Source of the DNA: Actinomycetota bacterium
GTDB lineage: Bacteria; Actinomycetota; Acidimicrobiia; Acidimicrobiales; Ilumatobacteraceae
DNA: 38,750 nt
Direction of reading: 5' to 3'
NCBI GenBank assembly: GCA_005787035.1
Contig: SYCI01000150.1
Location: forward strand, 1-38,750
Below the pieces are notes generated by a model, which was given only the letters and a program-made list of their open reading frames with translations, did no database searches and had not been told where the DNA came from. The position numbers were made by a program, and so were the translations under genes. How positions within the stretch are numbered: position 1 is the first letter of the stretch; each line of letters begins with the position of its first letter. This document shows, in pieces, positions 17,156-25,859 of the stretch.

Positions 17156-18067
17156 ATGACCGGCGACGATGCGCTTCTCGACGAGCACTATCCACTCGTC
17201 GGCGCCCGGGCCGAACGGATCGAGGTCGCCGAGGGGTTGCGACTGCGGATCATCGACCGTCGCCCCGAACGCACCGATGGATCTCTGCCCGCAGTTCTCC
17301 TGATCCATGGACTGGCCTCGAATGCGCGGATGTGGGACGGCGTCGGGACGTGCCTGGTCCGACAGAACGTGCGCTCGATCGCCGTCGACCTGCGTGGTCA
17401 TGGTCGATCCGACAAACCCGACGACGGATACGACTTCGATTCGGTCGTGTCGGATCTCGTCGGACTACTCGACCGCCTCGACATCGAACGAGCGGTGTTC
17501 GTGGGACAGTCGTGGGGCGGCAACGTGGTCGTGCACGCTGCGCACCGCCGACCGCAGCGAGTGGTCGGCGCAGTGGCCGTGGACGGCGGCATGATCGAAC
17601 TCGGACGAACCTTCAACTCGTGGGACGACTGCGCGGCCGCGTTGCGTCCGCCCAACCTCGTCGGGACTCGACACGGTCGGATGGAGGCCGCCATGCGTTC
17701 GATGAACGCCGACTGGCCCGAGTCCGGCATCGTCGGCGCGCTCTCCAATTTCGAAGTCGTCGGCGACGGAACCATTCGACCCTGGCTCACTCTCGACCGC
17801 CACATGCAGATTCTTCGCGAACTCTGGTCGCACCAGCCGAGCGAGATGTTCGCCGACATCGAACGCCCGATTCTCTTCGTGCCCGCCGATTCGGGTGACG
17901 TCGCCTGGACGCGCAACAAAGAAATGGCCGTCGATCACGCCCTGCGCACACTTCCCAACGCTCGTGCGCACTGGTTCCGCCCGGCCCACCACGACCTCCA
18001 CGCCCAGCACCCCGAGCGATTCGCCGAGGTGTTGGTGTCCAACATGAAGAACGGTTTTCTCGCATGA
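17156..18067 (+). CDS. Alpha/beta hydrolase
   Basis: VLLIHGLASNARMWDGVG, VDLRGHGRSDKP, VFVGQSWGGNVVVHAA. Confidence 0.9.
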   Translation: MTGDDALLDEHYPLVGARAERIEVAEGLRLRIIDRRPERTDGSLPAVLLIHGLASNARMWDGVGTCLVRQNVRSIAVDLRGHGRSDKPDDGYDFDSVVSDLVGLLDRLDIERAVFVGQSWGGNVVVHAAHRRPQRVVGAVAVDGGMIELGRTFNSWDDCAAALRPPNLVGTRHGRMEAAMRSMNADWPESGIVGALSNFEVVGDGTIRPWLTLDRHMQILRELWSHQPSEMFADIERPILFVPADSGDVAWTRNKEMAVDHALRTLPNARAHWFRPAHHDLHAQHPERFAEVLVSNMKNGFLA

Positions 18068-19326
18068 CCAACTTGCCCCGCCTTCTCACGATCATGGGTT
18101 CGGGCGAAACCGCACCCACGATGATGAAGCACCACCGCGAACTCATCGCTCGCCTCCCACAGGGAGCCAAGGCCGTCGTGCTCGACACGCCGTACGGTTT
18201 TCAGGAGAACGCACCCGAGCTCGCGGCGCGAGCCGTGGAGTACTTCCGCCAGAGCGTCGGTCATCCGATCGCCATCGCCGGACTCACCCGACTGAAGAAC
18301 GCCGACACCGTCGAGGTGGAACGTGGCCTCAGCACCATCCGCCAGGCCGATTACTTGTTCGCCGGACCGGGTAGTCCGACCTATGCGCTCCGTCAGTGGG
18401 AGTCGACTCCCGTACCCGACGTGGTTCGGTCCAAGATCTGCAACGGAGGCGCAGTCACGTTCGCTTCGGCGGCGGCCCTGACTCTCGGTCGCTACACGGT
18501 CCCGGTGTACGAGGTCTACAAGGTTGGTCAGGATCCGTACTGGCTCGACGGACTCGACGTGATGGCTGAGATCGGTCTCGAGGTGGCGGTCATCCCCCAC
18601 TACGACAATTCCGAAGGTGGTCACCACGACACCCGCTTCTGCTATCTCGGTGAACGCCGGTTGGTGGCCCTCGAAGCCGAACTTCCCGATTCGGCCCACG
18701 TGCTCGGAATCGACGAGCACACCGGACTCGTGATCGACATCGACGCCGGAACCGCCACCGTGATCGGCAACGGAACCGTGACCGTGCGCAAGCGCGGTGT
18801 GTCGATCGTGCACAGCACGGGAACCGTCCTCCCGATCGACGCCCTACGCGATCCATCCGGTTCGACCAACGTGGCCGTGTCGATGCCGAGCACACGCGCC
18901 GACGTCAGCGCCGAGACGAGCGGCGCGTCGTCCTCCCTCGCCGACGAGGTGTCACGCACCGAAGCACTCTTCGACGCGTCGATCGCCGCCGGTGATTCGG
19001 CGGCCGCCGTGCGGGCCGCACTCGATCTCGAAACGGCGATCACCTCGTGGTCGGCCGACACTCTGCAGAGCGACGCGATGGACCGCGCCCATGCTGCGCT
19101 GCGTTCGATGATCGTGCGCCTCGGCGAAGCCGCCGTGAAGGGTCTCGCCGATCCTCGCGAGGCGATCGCTCCGGTGATGGCGGTTCTCATCGAATTGCGA
19201 ACGGCCGTCCGATCGGACAAGCGTTACGACCTCTCGGACCTCATCCGCGACCGCCTCGCCGAGATCGGCGTCGAAGTTCGCGACACTCCCGACGGCCCCC
19301 AGTGGTTTTCTGGCGCGGGAAATTGA
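18064..19326 (+). CDS. Peptidase S51/cyanophycinase-like (type 1 glutamine amidotransferase-like) protein with a cysteinyl-tRNA-synthetase-like C-terminal tail
   Basis: ATGA overlap with upstream stop; LFAGPGSPTYALRQW...GAVTFASAAALTLG; C-terminal DLSDLIRDRLAEIGVEVRDTPDGPQW resembles CysRS C-termini. Confidence 0.7.
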   Translation: MTNLPRLLTIMGSGETAPTMMKHHRELIARLPQGAKAVVLDTPYGFQENAPELAARAVEYFRQSVGHPIAIAGLTRLKNADTVEVERGLSTIRQADYLFAGPGSPTYALRQWESTPVPDVVRSKICNGGAVTFASAAALTLGRYTVPVYEVYKVGQDPYWLDGLDVMAEIGLEVAVIPHYDNSEGGHHDTRFCYLGERRLVALEAELPDSAHVLGIDEHTGLVIDIDAGTATVIGNGTVTVRKRGVSIVHSTGTVLPIDALRDPSGSTNVAVSMPSTRADVSAETSGASSSLADEVSRTEALFDASIAAGDSAAAVRAALDLETAITSWSADTLQSDAMDRAHAALRSMIVRLGEAAVKGLADPREAIAPVMAVLIELRTAVRSDKRYDLSDLIRDRLAEIGVEVRDTPDGPQWFSGAGN

Positions 19327-19343
19327 CCCAGACGGTGAATTTT

Positions 19344-19368
19344 CATCACCAGAACAACAGTGGTGGTG
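19344..19368. terminator. Possible terminator hairpin between convergent genes
   Basis: CATCACCA-gaacaacag-TGGTGGTG, 8-bp stem with one G:T wobble, between stops at 19326 (+) and 19376 (-). Confidence 0.45.
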
Positions 19369-19375
19369 CAGCGGG

Positions 19376-20251
19376 TTAGTTGATCGAGAGGGCGGGGCCC
19401 GAGTGATGATCGAGTCCGGCCACCCGAGCCCGCCGGCGCACGCCGGCCAACGTGTACACCACGATGAATGCCGCCGTACCCACGAGGATGATCACCGCAC
19501 CACTCGGTACATCTGCGTACCAACTCGCATACATCCCGAAGACCCCGAAGCCCGCACCGAGCACCGGCGACAACCAGAGCATGCGCCCGAACGAGTTCGT
19601 CATGAGCCGGGCGGTCACTGCCGGCAGCACCAAGAGCGCCGAGATCAACAACACGCCGATCACCCGGACCGTCACGAGGATCGTGGCCGACAACAGAACC
19701 ATGAGAACCGCTTCCATCATCGGCACGTTCACTCCGGTCACCCCGGCCACCTCGGGATCGAAGGTCGTGAACAGAAGTCGTCGGTACAGGATCACGACGG
19801 TGACGGCGCTCACCAGCCCGACACCGGCCACAGCGAGGATGTCACTCGTGAACACTCCGAGCACATTGCCGAAGAGAACCGCATCGATGCTGCGTTGTGC
19901 TTGTCCGTAGCGCGCCTGCAGCGCGAGCCCCATGGCGAAACTTGCCGTCGTGATGACACCGATCGCCGCGTCGGCGCCGATCACTCGTTTGCGCGCGACC
20001 CGCCCGATCATGAGCCCCGACATCAGGCCCCAGAATCCGGCTCCGATGAAGTAATTGAGATCGAGAACCGCGGCGAGAGCCGCACCACCGAACACCGCGT
20101 GACTGAGTCCGTGTCCGATGTAGCTCATGTTGCGCAACACCACGAATACGCCGATGAGTCCGCAGAGAGCGCCGGCCAAGGTGGCGATCACGAGTCCGTT
20201 GCGGAAGAACTCGTACTGGAACGGTTCGAGCGCGTCGAACGAGAACACCAT
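19376..20251 (-). CDS. Metal ABC transporter permease (Znu/Mnt/Tro type)
   Basis: FFRNGLVIATLAGALCGLIGVFVVLRNMSYIGHGLSHAVFGGAALA; multiple TM segments; downstream of ATPase and SBP genes. Confidence 0.93.
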   Translation of the reverse strand: MVFSFDALEPFQYEFFRNGLVIATLAGALCGLIGVFVVLRNMSYIGHGLSHAVFGGAALAAVLDLNYFIGAGFWGLMSGLMIGRVARKRVIGADAAIGVITTASFAMGLALQARYGQAQRSIDAVLFGNVLGVFTSDILAVAGVGLVSAVTVVILYRRLLFTTFDPEVAGVTGVNVPMMEAVLMVLLSATILVTVRVIGVLLISALLVLPAVTARLMTNSFGRMLWLSPVLGAGFGVFGMYASWYADVPSGAVIILVGTAAFIVVYTLAGVRRRARVAGLDHHSGPALSIN

Positions 20252-20253
20252 GA

Positions 20254-21066
20254 TCAGGCGCCGCGACGACTCAGCCGCTCACGGATGTCGTCGCCACCGT
20301 GTTCCACGACCACCGGCATACCACCGTGCTGCAGAACCTCCATGGGCGCGCCATAGGTCCGTTCGAGGAAGTACGGCTTCAACACGTCGATCGGTGCACC
20401 GTCGGCCACCACGGTGCGGTTGAAGCACACGAGGCGCGGCAAGTGCGCGGCCAGGCCGTTGAGATCGTGGGTCGTGAGGACGATCGCGATGCCTTCGCCA
20501 CGGGGCGGCGTCTCGTTCAGATCGGCCAACACGTGCAGGACCTCGTGTCGGGTCTGGACGTCGACGCCGGCCGTGGGTTCGTCGAGCACCAGAAGATCGG
20601 GCTTCTGCAGGAGGGCGCGCGCGAGGAACACACGCTGCTGCTGACCGCCCGAGAGTTCACGGATGTGCCGGGAACCGAGTCCCTCCAAGCCGAGTCGCTC
20701 GAGGGTCGAATCGATCTCGCGCAATTCGTCGCTCGTCGTGCGCGGCCACCACGACCTGGTGGGGCGACTCATCGCCACCACTTCGCGCACCGTCACCGGG
20801 AAGTTCCAGTCGACCGTCTCGAGTTGGGGAACGTAGGCCAGACGGAGTCCGGGCCGACGACGCACGTCCCCGTGCACCGGCTTGAGCGAACCGAGCAGGG
20901 CACGAAGCAGCGTGGTCTTCCCCGAACCCGACGGGCCGACCACACCGATGAACTCCCCCGGCTCGACCACGAGATCGACCGCCTGCACGGCCGGCGCCGC
21001 GCCATACGAGCACGTGACATGGTCGAAGACCACGAGCGGTTCGGTGGCCAGACGCGCGGAACTCAT
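20254..21066 (-). CDS. Metal ABC transporter ATP-binding protein
   Basis: VVGPSGSGKTTLLRALLGSLKPVHG Walker A; ELSGGQQQRVFLARALLQKPDLLVLDEPTAGVD signature and Walker B. Confidence 0.95.
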   Translation of the reverse strand: MSSARLATEPLVVFDHVTCSYGAAPAVQAVDLVVEPGEFIGVVGPSGSGKTTLLRALLGSLKPVHGDVRRRPGLRLAYVPQLETVDWNFPVTVREVVAMSRPTRSWWPRTTSDELREIDSTLERLGLEGLGSRHIRELSGGQQQRVFLARALLQKPDLLVLDEPTAGVDVQTRHEVLHVLADLNETPPRGEGIAIVLTTHDLNGLAAHLPRLVCFNRTVVADGAPIDVLKPYFLERTYGAPMEVLQHGGMPVVVEHGGDDIRERLSRRGA

Positions 21067-22127
21067 TGTGGGTACACCGCCGTGTCGGGGCCGACATCGC
21101 TCACGTCGAGCGCTCGGAGCGCCGAGGCGTCACCACCGAGAGCCTCGATCATGGTGACGTAATCGAAACGCATCAGACCCATCCACGAATGCTCGGGATC
21201 GCCCGGCTCACCGATGAGGTCGTCGTCGCGCAAGACATCGACGTAGTTCACTCCGGTCTCCTTGCCGATTTGTTCGAGGATGGTCGAAGGGAAAACTTCG
21301 CTACCGAAGATCGCCCGCACCCCAGTTTGTTCCACTTGGTCGATCAGATCAGCGATCTCTTTGGGTGTCGGCTCGTCGAACGACGACGGTTGGATCGCAC
21401 CGATCACCGTCCAGCCGTATTCCTTGGCGAAGTAGGCGTATGCGTCGTGGTAGGTCAGCAATTGCCGGGCCTCGGCCTCGAGTGTCGCGGTCGATTCACG
21501 AAGTGCACTGTCGAGAGCGTCGATCCGTGCGGCGAAAGCTTCGTAGTTGGCCGCGTACGTGGACGCGTCATCCGGATCGCCGGCCACGAGGACGTCGCGC
21601 ACCAATTCGGCGTACGCCTTGGCCATCGGAGGATTGGTCCAGAGGTGCGGATTGGGTTTGCCGCCCTCGCGCGGGAACGAGAAGTCGTACACATAGTCAC
21701 TCTCGGGCAGGATCGTGGTGCCGAGTTCGCAGATCACCCCGGTGTCCTTCTTGTTGGCGAGTGCCAACTCCTTGGTGGGCTCTTCCAGAACGAGACCATT
21801 GATGAAGACGACGTCGGCGTCCGAGACGATCGCTGCGACACTCGGGGGCGGCTCGTAGGTGTGGCTGTTGGTGCCTTCGGGAACGATGCCCTCGATCATG
21901 GTGTCGGTACCGGCGGCGATGTTGGCCACGATGCTCGTGATGGGTGCCACGGTCGTGGCCACCACGACCGGACGACCCTCGATCGGTGCCGGCAGCGGAC
22001 AAGGTTGTGTCGAACTTGGCCCGGGATCTGCCGACGATTCGACCGAGTCGTCACCACCGCAGGCCGGAAATAGCACTAAAACGGCGAGCGCCAAGGGGGA
22101 AGTCAGGGCCTTGGCGCGGGGGAACAC
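21063..22127 (-). CDS. Metal ABC transporter substrate-binding lipoprotein (ZnuA/TroA family)
   Basis: Lipobox-like LVLFPACGG; VVVATTVAPITSIVANIAAG, GTNSHTYEPPPS, NPHLWTNP, YHDAYAYFAKEYG; GTG 22127 with TAGGGT 7 nt upstream. Confidence 0.93.
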   Translation of the reverse strand: MFPRAKALTSPLALAVLVLFPACGGDDSVESSADPGPSSTQPCPLPAPIEGRPVVVATTVAPITSIVANIAAGTDTMIEGIVPEGTNSHTYEPPPSVAAIVSDADVVFINGLVLEEPTKELALANKKDTGVICELGTTILPESDYVYDFSFPREGGKPNPHLWTNPPMAKAYAELVRDVLVAGDPDDASTYAANYEAFAARIDALDSALRESTATLEAEARQLLTYHDAYAYFAKEYGWTVIGAIQPSSFDEPTPKEIADLIDQVEQTGVRAIFGSEVFPSTILEQIGKETGVNYVDVLRDDDLIGEPGDPEHSWMGLMRFDYVTMIEALGGDASALRALDVSDVGPDTAVYPQ

Positions 22128-22186
22128 GTCTCGAACCCTACCCCGCGCTAAAACCCCCTGCTAGATCGGTTGGACGGAAGGTCGCC

Positions 22187-22192
22187 TAGCCT
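22187..22192 (+). promoter_or_regulatory. -10 box TAGCCT, leaderless start of the HAD hydrolase
   Basis: TAGCCT-gaagaa-ATG, 6-nt spacer. Confidence 0.6.
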
Positions 22193-22198
22193 GAAGAA

Positions 22199-22882
22199 AT
22201 GTCCCCGACGGTGGTCAAAGCGGTGCTGTTCGACCTCGATGACACCCTGATCGACTGGTGGGGATCCCTCGGAGCCGCTCTGGCCCGGGTCACCGACGAC
22301 CGCGAGGCCACGGCCCTGCTCGAGCACACCCGCGAGCACTTCTGGGATCGACACCCCGAACAGGGCTTCGTGTGGCACCGCAATACGTGGAAGTTGTGGG
22401 AGGACCGCCACACCGCGTGGGGCCAGGCGCTCCCCCACCTGCATCCCGACGATCTGCAGATCCTGCTGCGACGTTTCGAGGAGGAACTCTGGGTCGGCTT
22501 CTTCCCCGAAGTCGTGCCCGCCCTCGACGCAATGGTCGATCACACTCGCCTCGCCGTCCTCTCCAACAACCACCTGATCGAACGGGAAGCCAAGCGACTC
22601 CGTCTCCACGACTGGTTCGAGTTCGCGATGTGCCCCGACGGTTGCTTCAAACCCTCACCCGAGGCGTTCACGCAGGCCTGCATCCGGCTCGACCTGCAAC
22701 CGCACGAGGTCGCTTACGTGGGCGACTCGGTAGCCGCCGACGCCCTCGGAGCGCGCGAGGCCGGATTGGTGCCGGTATGGGTCGATCGTTGGAACGACGA
22801 CTGGTCGGGTCGACCGAACGAAGTGCTTCGGGTCGGTTCACTCACCGAAATCCCGGGCGTTCTCGGTCTGGGTGATTCGTGA
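22199..22882 (+). CDS. HAD family hydrolase
   Basis: VLFDLDDTLIDWWG; LAVLSNNHLIE; KPSPEAFTQACIRL; VAYVGDSVAADALGAREAGL. Confidence 0.94.
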   Translation: MSPTVVKAVLFDLDDTLIDWWGSLGAALARVTDDREATALLEHTREHFWDRHPEQGFVWHRNTWKLWEDRHTAWGQALPHLHPDDLQILLRRFEEELWVGFFPEVVPALDAMVDHTRLAVLSNNHLIEREAKRLRLHDWFEFAMCPDGCFKPSPEAFTQACIRLDLQPHEVAYVGDSVAADALGAREAGLVPVWVDRWNDDWSGRPNEVLRVGSLTEIPGVLGLGDS

Positions 22883-22921
22883 CGACGACTGCGGGAAGAG
22901 ACAGGAAATCGACGACGCGAT

Positions 22922-24142
22922 TCAGCTCGCGGCACGACGTTGTGTCTCGGCCCATGTGAGGCCTTGCAGTACGTCCACGTCGTGCGGGAGTCCGAGCACA
23001 CGTTCGGCGACGATGTTGCGCTGAACCTCCCCTGTGCCACCACCGATGGTGAGGGCCCGGGCGAACATGTAACCGTCGAACCAACCCGGGTGTTCCAACG
23101 CGCGGAACCCGACACCCCCGCCACCACCGAGACCGGTGTTGCTGCCGCGCTCGGCCCGACCTTCGACCTGTTGCAACATGCCGTTGGCACCGAGCATGTC
23201 GCGCGCGATCTCCATCACGTGTTGGCCGTGCTCGTCGGCGAGGATCTTGCGGATGCTCGCTTCCGGACCGGGCTGTTCACCCCGCAGGCGGGCCGAGAGG
23301 GTGCGCAGTCGGATGAGATCGAGCAAGACGTGCTCGACGTACACCGATGCCAATCGTTGACGCATCACCGGATCGACGACCGGTCCGTTCGCCCGCACCG
23401 AATCGAGCATTTCGAGTGCGGTCGGACCACTTCCCCACAACACCCCGCCACTCGACAAGGACACGCGCTCGTTGCCGAGGGTCACCTTGGCGAGTCGCCA
23501 GCCGTCACCCTCCTCGCCGACGAGATTGGCCGCCGGTAGGCGAACGTCGGTGAAGAAGACCTCGTTGAAAGTGGAAGCGCCGGTCATCTCCTTGATGGGC
23601 CGGATCTCGATACCGGGCAGATCCATCGGACAGATGAAGTACGACACGCCGCGATGTTTGGGGGCGTCGGCGTTCGTACGGGCGATCAGGATCCCGAACT
23701 TCGCGTACTGCGCGCCGCTCGTCCAGATCTTCTGGCCGTTCACGACGTACTCGTCGCCGTAGCGCACGGCACGCGTCCCGAGGTTGGCAAGATCACTGCC
23801 GCTTCCGGGCTCGCTGAACAACTGACACCAGAACTCTTCACCCGACAGAAGCGGGAGCAGATACCGCTTCTTCTGCTCCTCGGTACCGGCGAACAAGATG
23901 GTGGGCCCGGCCCAGCCGATTCCGATCGGGTTGGAAGGTCGACGGACACCGGCCTTGGTGAGTTCGTCGTCGATCACGATCTGATGGATCGGGTCGGCCG
24001 CGAGTCCGTAGGGCGCGGGCCAGTGCGGAGCCACGTATCCGGCCTCGGCCAATTGGCGCGGCGTCGGATCGGGATGGGATGAAAGCCAACCACGAACCGT
24101 CAGACGACGGGAATCGTCGGCGCCGGGAATCTGGAACTCCAT
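22922..24142 (-). CDS. Acyl-CoA dehydrogenase
   Basis: WCQLFSEPGSGSDLANLGTRAVRYGDEYVVNGQKIWTSGAQYAKFGILIARTN; IGGGTGEVQRNIVAERVLGLP. Confidence 0.96.
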   Translation of the reverse strand: MEFQIPGADDSRRLTVRGWLSSHPDPTPRQLAEAGYVAPHWPAPYGLAADPIHQIVIDDELTKAGVRRPSNPIGIGWAGPTILFAGTEEQKKRYLLPLLSGEEFWCQLFSEPGSGSDLANLGTRAVRYGDEYVVNGQKIWTSGAQYAKFGILIARTNADAPKHRGVSYFICPMDLPGIEIRPIKEMTGASTFNEVFFTDVRLPAANLVGEEGDGWRLAKVTLGNERVSLSSGGVLWGSGPTALEMLDSVRANGPVVDPVMRQRLASVYVEHVLLDLIRLRTLSARLRGEQPGPEASIRKILADEHGQHVMEIARDMLGANGMLQQVEGRAERGSNTGLGGGGGVGFRALEHPGWFDGYMFARALTIGGGTGEVQRNIVAERVLGLPHDVDVLQGLTWAETQRRAAS

Positions 24143-24151
24143 GAAGGCAGA

Positions 24152-24167
24152 ACCCTACGCGTACGAT
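24152..24167. promoter_or_regulatory. Back-to-back divergent -10 boxes between the acyl-CoA dehydrogenase and acyl-CoA synthetase genes
   Basis: Minus TAGGGT (24157-24152) and plus TACGAT (24162-24167) within a 32-bp intergenic region. Confidence 0.55.
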
Positions 24168-24174
24168 CCTCCCC

Positions 24175-25788
24175 GTGCCGAACGCTCCCGAGACCTGGAA
24201 CATCGCCGACGTCTGGGACATCGTGGCCGAGAGCATTCCGGACGCGCCGGCCCAGGAATACGAAGACGTCGTCCACACATGGCGCGAATTCGATCGGCGG
24301 GCGCAAGGCGTCGCGGGCACTCTGCTCGCCCACGGAGCGCGTCAGCAGGACAAGGTCGCGCAGTACCTGTACAACTGTCCTCACTATCTGGAGAGCATCT
24401 ATGCGCTCTTCAAGGCCGGACTCGTGCCGGTCAACACCAACTATCGCTACACACCCGACGAACTCGTCTACATCTGGGACAACTCCGACGCCGTCGCGGT
24501 GATCTTCCATGGAAGTTTCGCGACCACCATCGAACCCATCCGCTCGCGTCTGCCACGAGTCGTCACCTGGATGTGGGTCGACGACGGTTCGGGGCCGTGC
24601 CCATCGTGGGCGATCGATTACGAAACCGCGGCCGCGAGTCCGGGTGTGAACCACGCTCCGTGGGGACGGCGCGGTGACGACTTGTTGCTCCTGTACACCG
24701 GAGGCACGCCCGGCATGCCCAAGGGCGTGATGTGGCGACAGGAGGATCTGCTCCTCGCGCTCGACAGCGCGAACAAGAAGCGACTTCCGGAAGTCCCCGA
24801 TCGCACAGCGGTTGCGGCGCGAGCCACCAAAGCCGGCCCACGGAACCTGCCGGCCGCGCCACTCATGCACGGGACCGGATTGTTCAACGCGATGAGCAAT
24901 CTCAACGTGGCCGGATCGGTGATCACCATGTCGAACCGAAAGTTCGATCCGATCGATCTCCTCGACACGATCGAAGCCAAGAACGTCAATTCGATGTCGA
25001 TCGTGGGTGACGCATTCGCCAAACCGATCCTGCGCGCCCTCGAGGCCGAGCCCGATCGCTGGAATCTTTCGTCACTCCGCGTGATCATCTCGAGTGGCGT
25101 GATGTTCTCGGCCGAGACCAAGTCCGGACTCCTCCGCCACAATCCGCGACTCATCATGGTGGACGCCCTCGGTTCATCGGAAGCGATCGGCATGGCGCAG
25201 AGCACCACGTCGGCCGATGGTCCGGCCGAGACCGCGCGATTCCAGTTGGGTCCGAACACACGCGTTCTGACCGAGGACGGTCGCGAAGTCGCGCCGGGTA
25301 GCGAAGAACTCGGGCGCGTCGCATTACGCGGTCACACACCGATCGGTTACTACAAGGACGAACAGAAGTCGGCCGCGACCTTCCAGGTGATCGACGGCGT
25401 TCGCTGGTCGATTCCGGGCGATTGGGCGCGCGTCGATGCCGATGGCACCGTGCACCTTCTCGGTCGTGGCAGCCAGTGCATCAACACCGGCGGCGAGAAG
25501 GTCTACCCCGAGGAAGTGGAGGAAGCCCTCAAACTTCACCCGTCGGTTGCCGACGCCGCCGTGGTCGGCGTGCCCGACGAACGATTCGGACAGGCCATCA
25601 CCGCACTCGTGGAGCCATGGCCCGGCGCCGAGGTCGACGAGGCTGCGCTCATTGCGCACGTGAAGATTCACCTCGCGGCCTACAAGGCGCCCAAACGCGT
25701 GATCGGGATCGAGACGGTCGGCCGCGCCGGCAATGGGAAACTCGATTACAAGCGGCTCACGGCCCACGCTCTCGGCGTCCTCGGCTAG
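24175..25788 (+). CDS. AMP-dependent acyl-CoA synthetase, FadD19-like
   Basis: VPVNTNYRYTPDELVYIWDNSDAV; LLLYTGGTPGMPKGVMWRQED; GYYKDEQKSAATF...GGEKVYPEEVEEALKLHPSVADAAVVGVPDERFGQ; GTG with TACGAT 7 nt upstream. Confidence 0.94.
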   Translation: MPNAPETWNIADVWDIVAESIPDAPAQEYEDVVHTWREFDRRAQGVAGTLLAHGARQQDKVAQYLYNCPHYLESIYALFKAGLVPVNTNYRYTPDELVYIWDNSDAVAVIFHGSFATTIEPIRSRLPRVVTWMWVDDGSGPCPSWAIDYETAAASPGVNHAPWGRRGDDLLLLYTGGTPGMPKGVMWRQEDLLLALDSANKKRLPEVPDRTAVAARATKAGPRNLPAAPLMHGTGLFNAMSNLNVAGSVITMSNRKFDPIDLLDTIEAKNVNSMSIVGDAFAKPILRALEAEPDRWNLSSLRVIISSGVMFSAETKSGLLRHNPRLIMVDALGSSEAIGMAQSTTSADGPAETARFQLGPNTRVLTEDGREVAPGSEELGRVALRGHTPIGYYKDEQKSAATFQVIDGVRWSIPGDWARVDADGTVHLLGRGSQCINTGGEKVYPEEVEEALKLHPSVADAAVVGVPDERFGQAITALVEPWPGAEVDEAALIAHVKIHLAAYKAPKRVIGIETVGRAGNGKLDYKRLTAHALGVLG

Positions 25789-25813
25789 TCGGGTCCTCGG
25801 AGGGCTGACTAGC
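25784..25813. repeat. 7-bp inverted repeat spanning the fadD-like stop and the -10 of the SDR-acyl-CoA dehydrogenase operon
   Basis: GCTAGTC-N16-GACTAGC; TAGCGT -10-like box at 25810-25815. Confidence 0.5.
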
Positions 25814-25859
25814 GTCGGCATCCCGCGGGCCGCCCGGCCCCATCCCCCAGGAGTGTCAC

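Noticed and set aside
15604-17898. 764-aa plus-strand ORF across LLM, LarE and alpha/beta hydrolase genes
   Set aside because: Shadow frame of high-GC codon bias; composition not protein-like and conflicts with three well-supported genes
19376-22127. Novel metal-uptake system
   Set aside because: Standard three-gene SBP/ATPase/permease cluster of the Znu/Tro/Mnt family; metal specificity cannot be fixed from sequence alone
22176-22195. DtxR/IdeR/MntR-like box (AAGGTCGCCTAGCCTGAA) near the metal transporter
   Set aside because: Needs a 1-bp gap to match the consensus and is better explained as the TAGCCT -10 of the HAD gene; it also lies away from the transporter start at 22127
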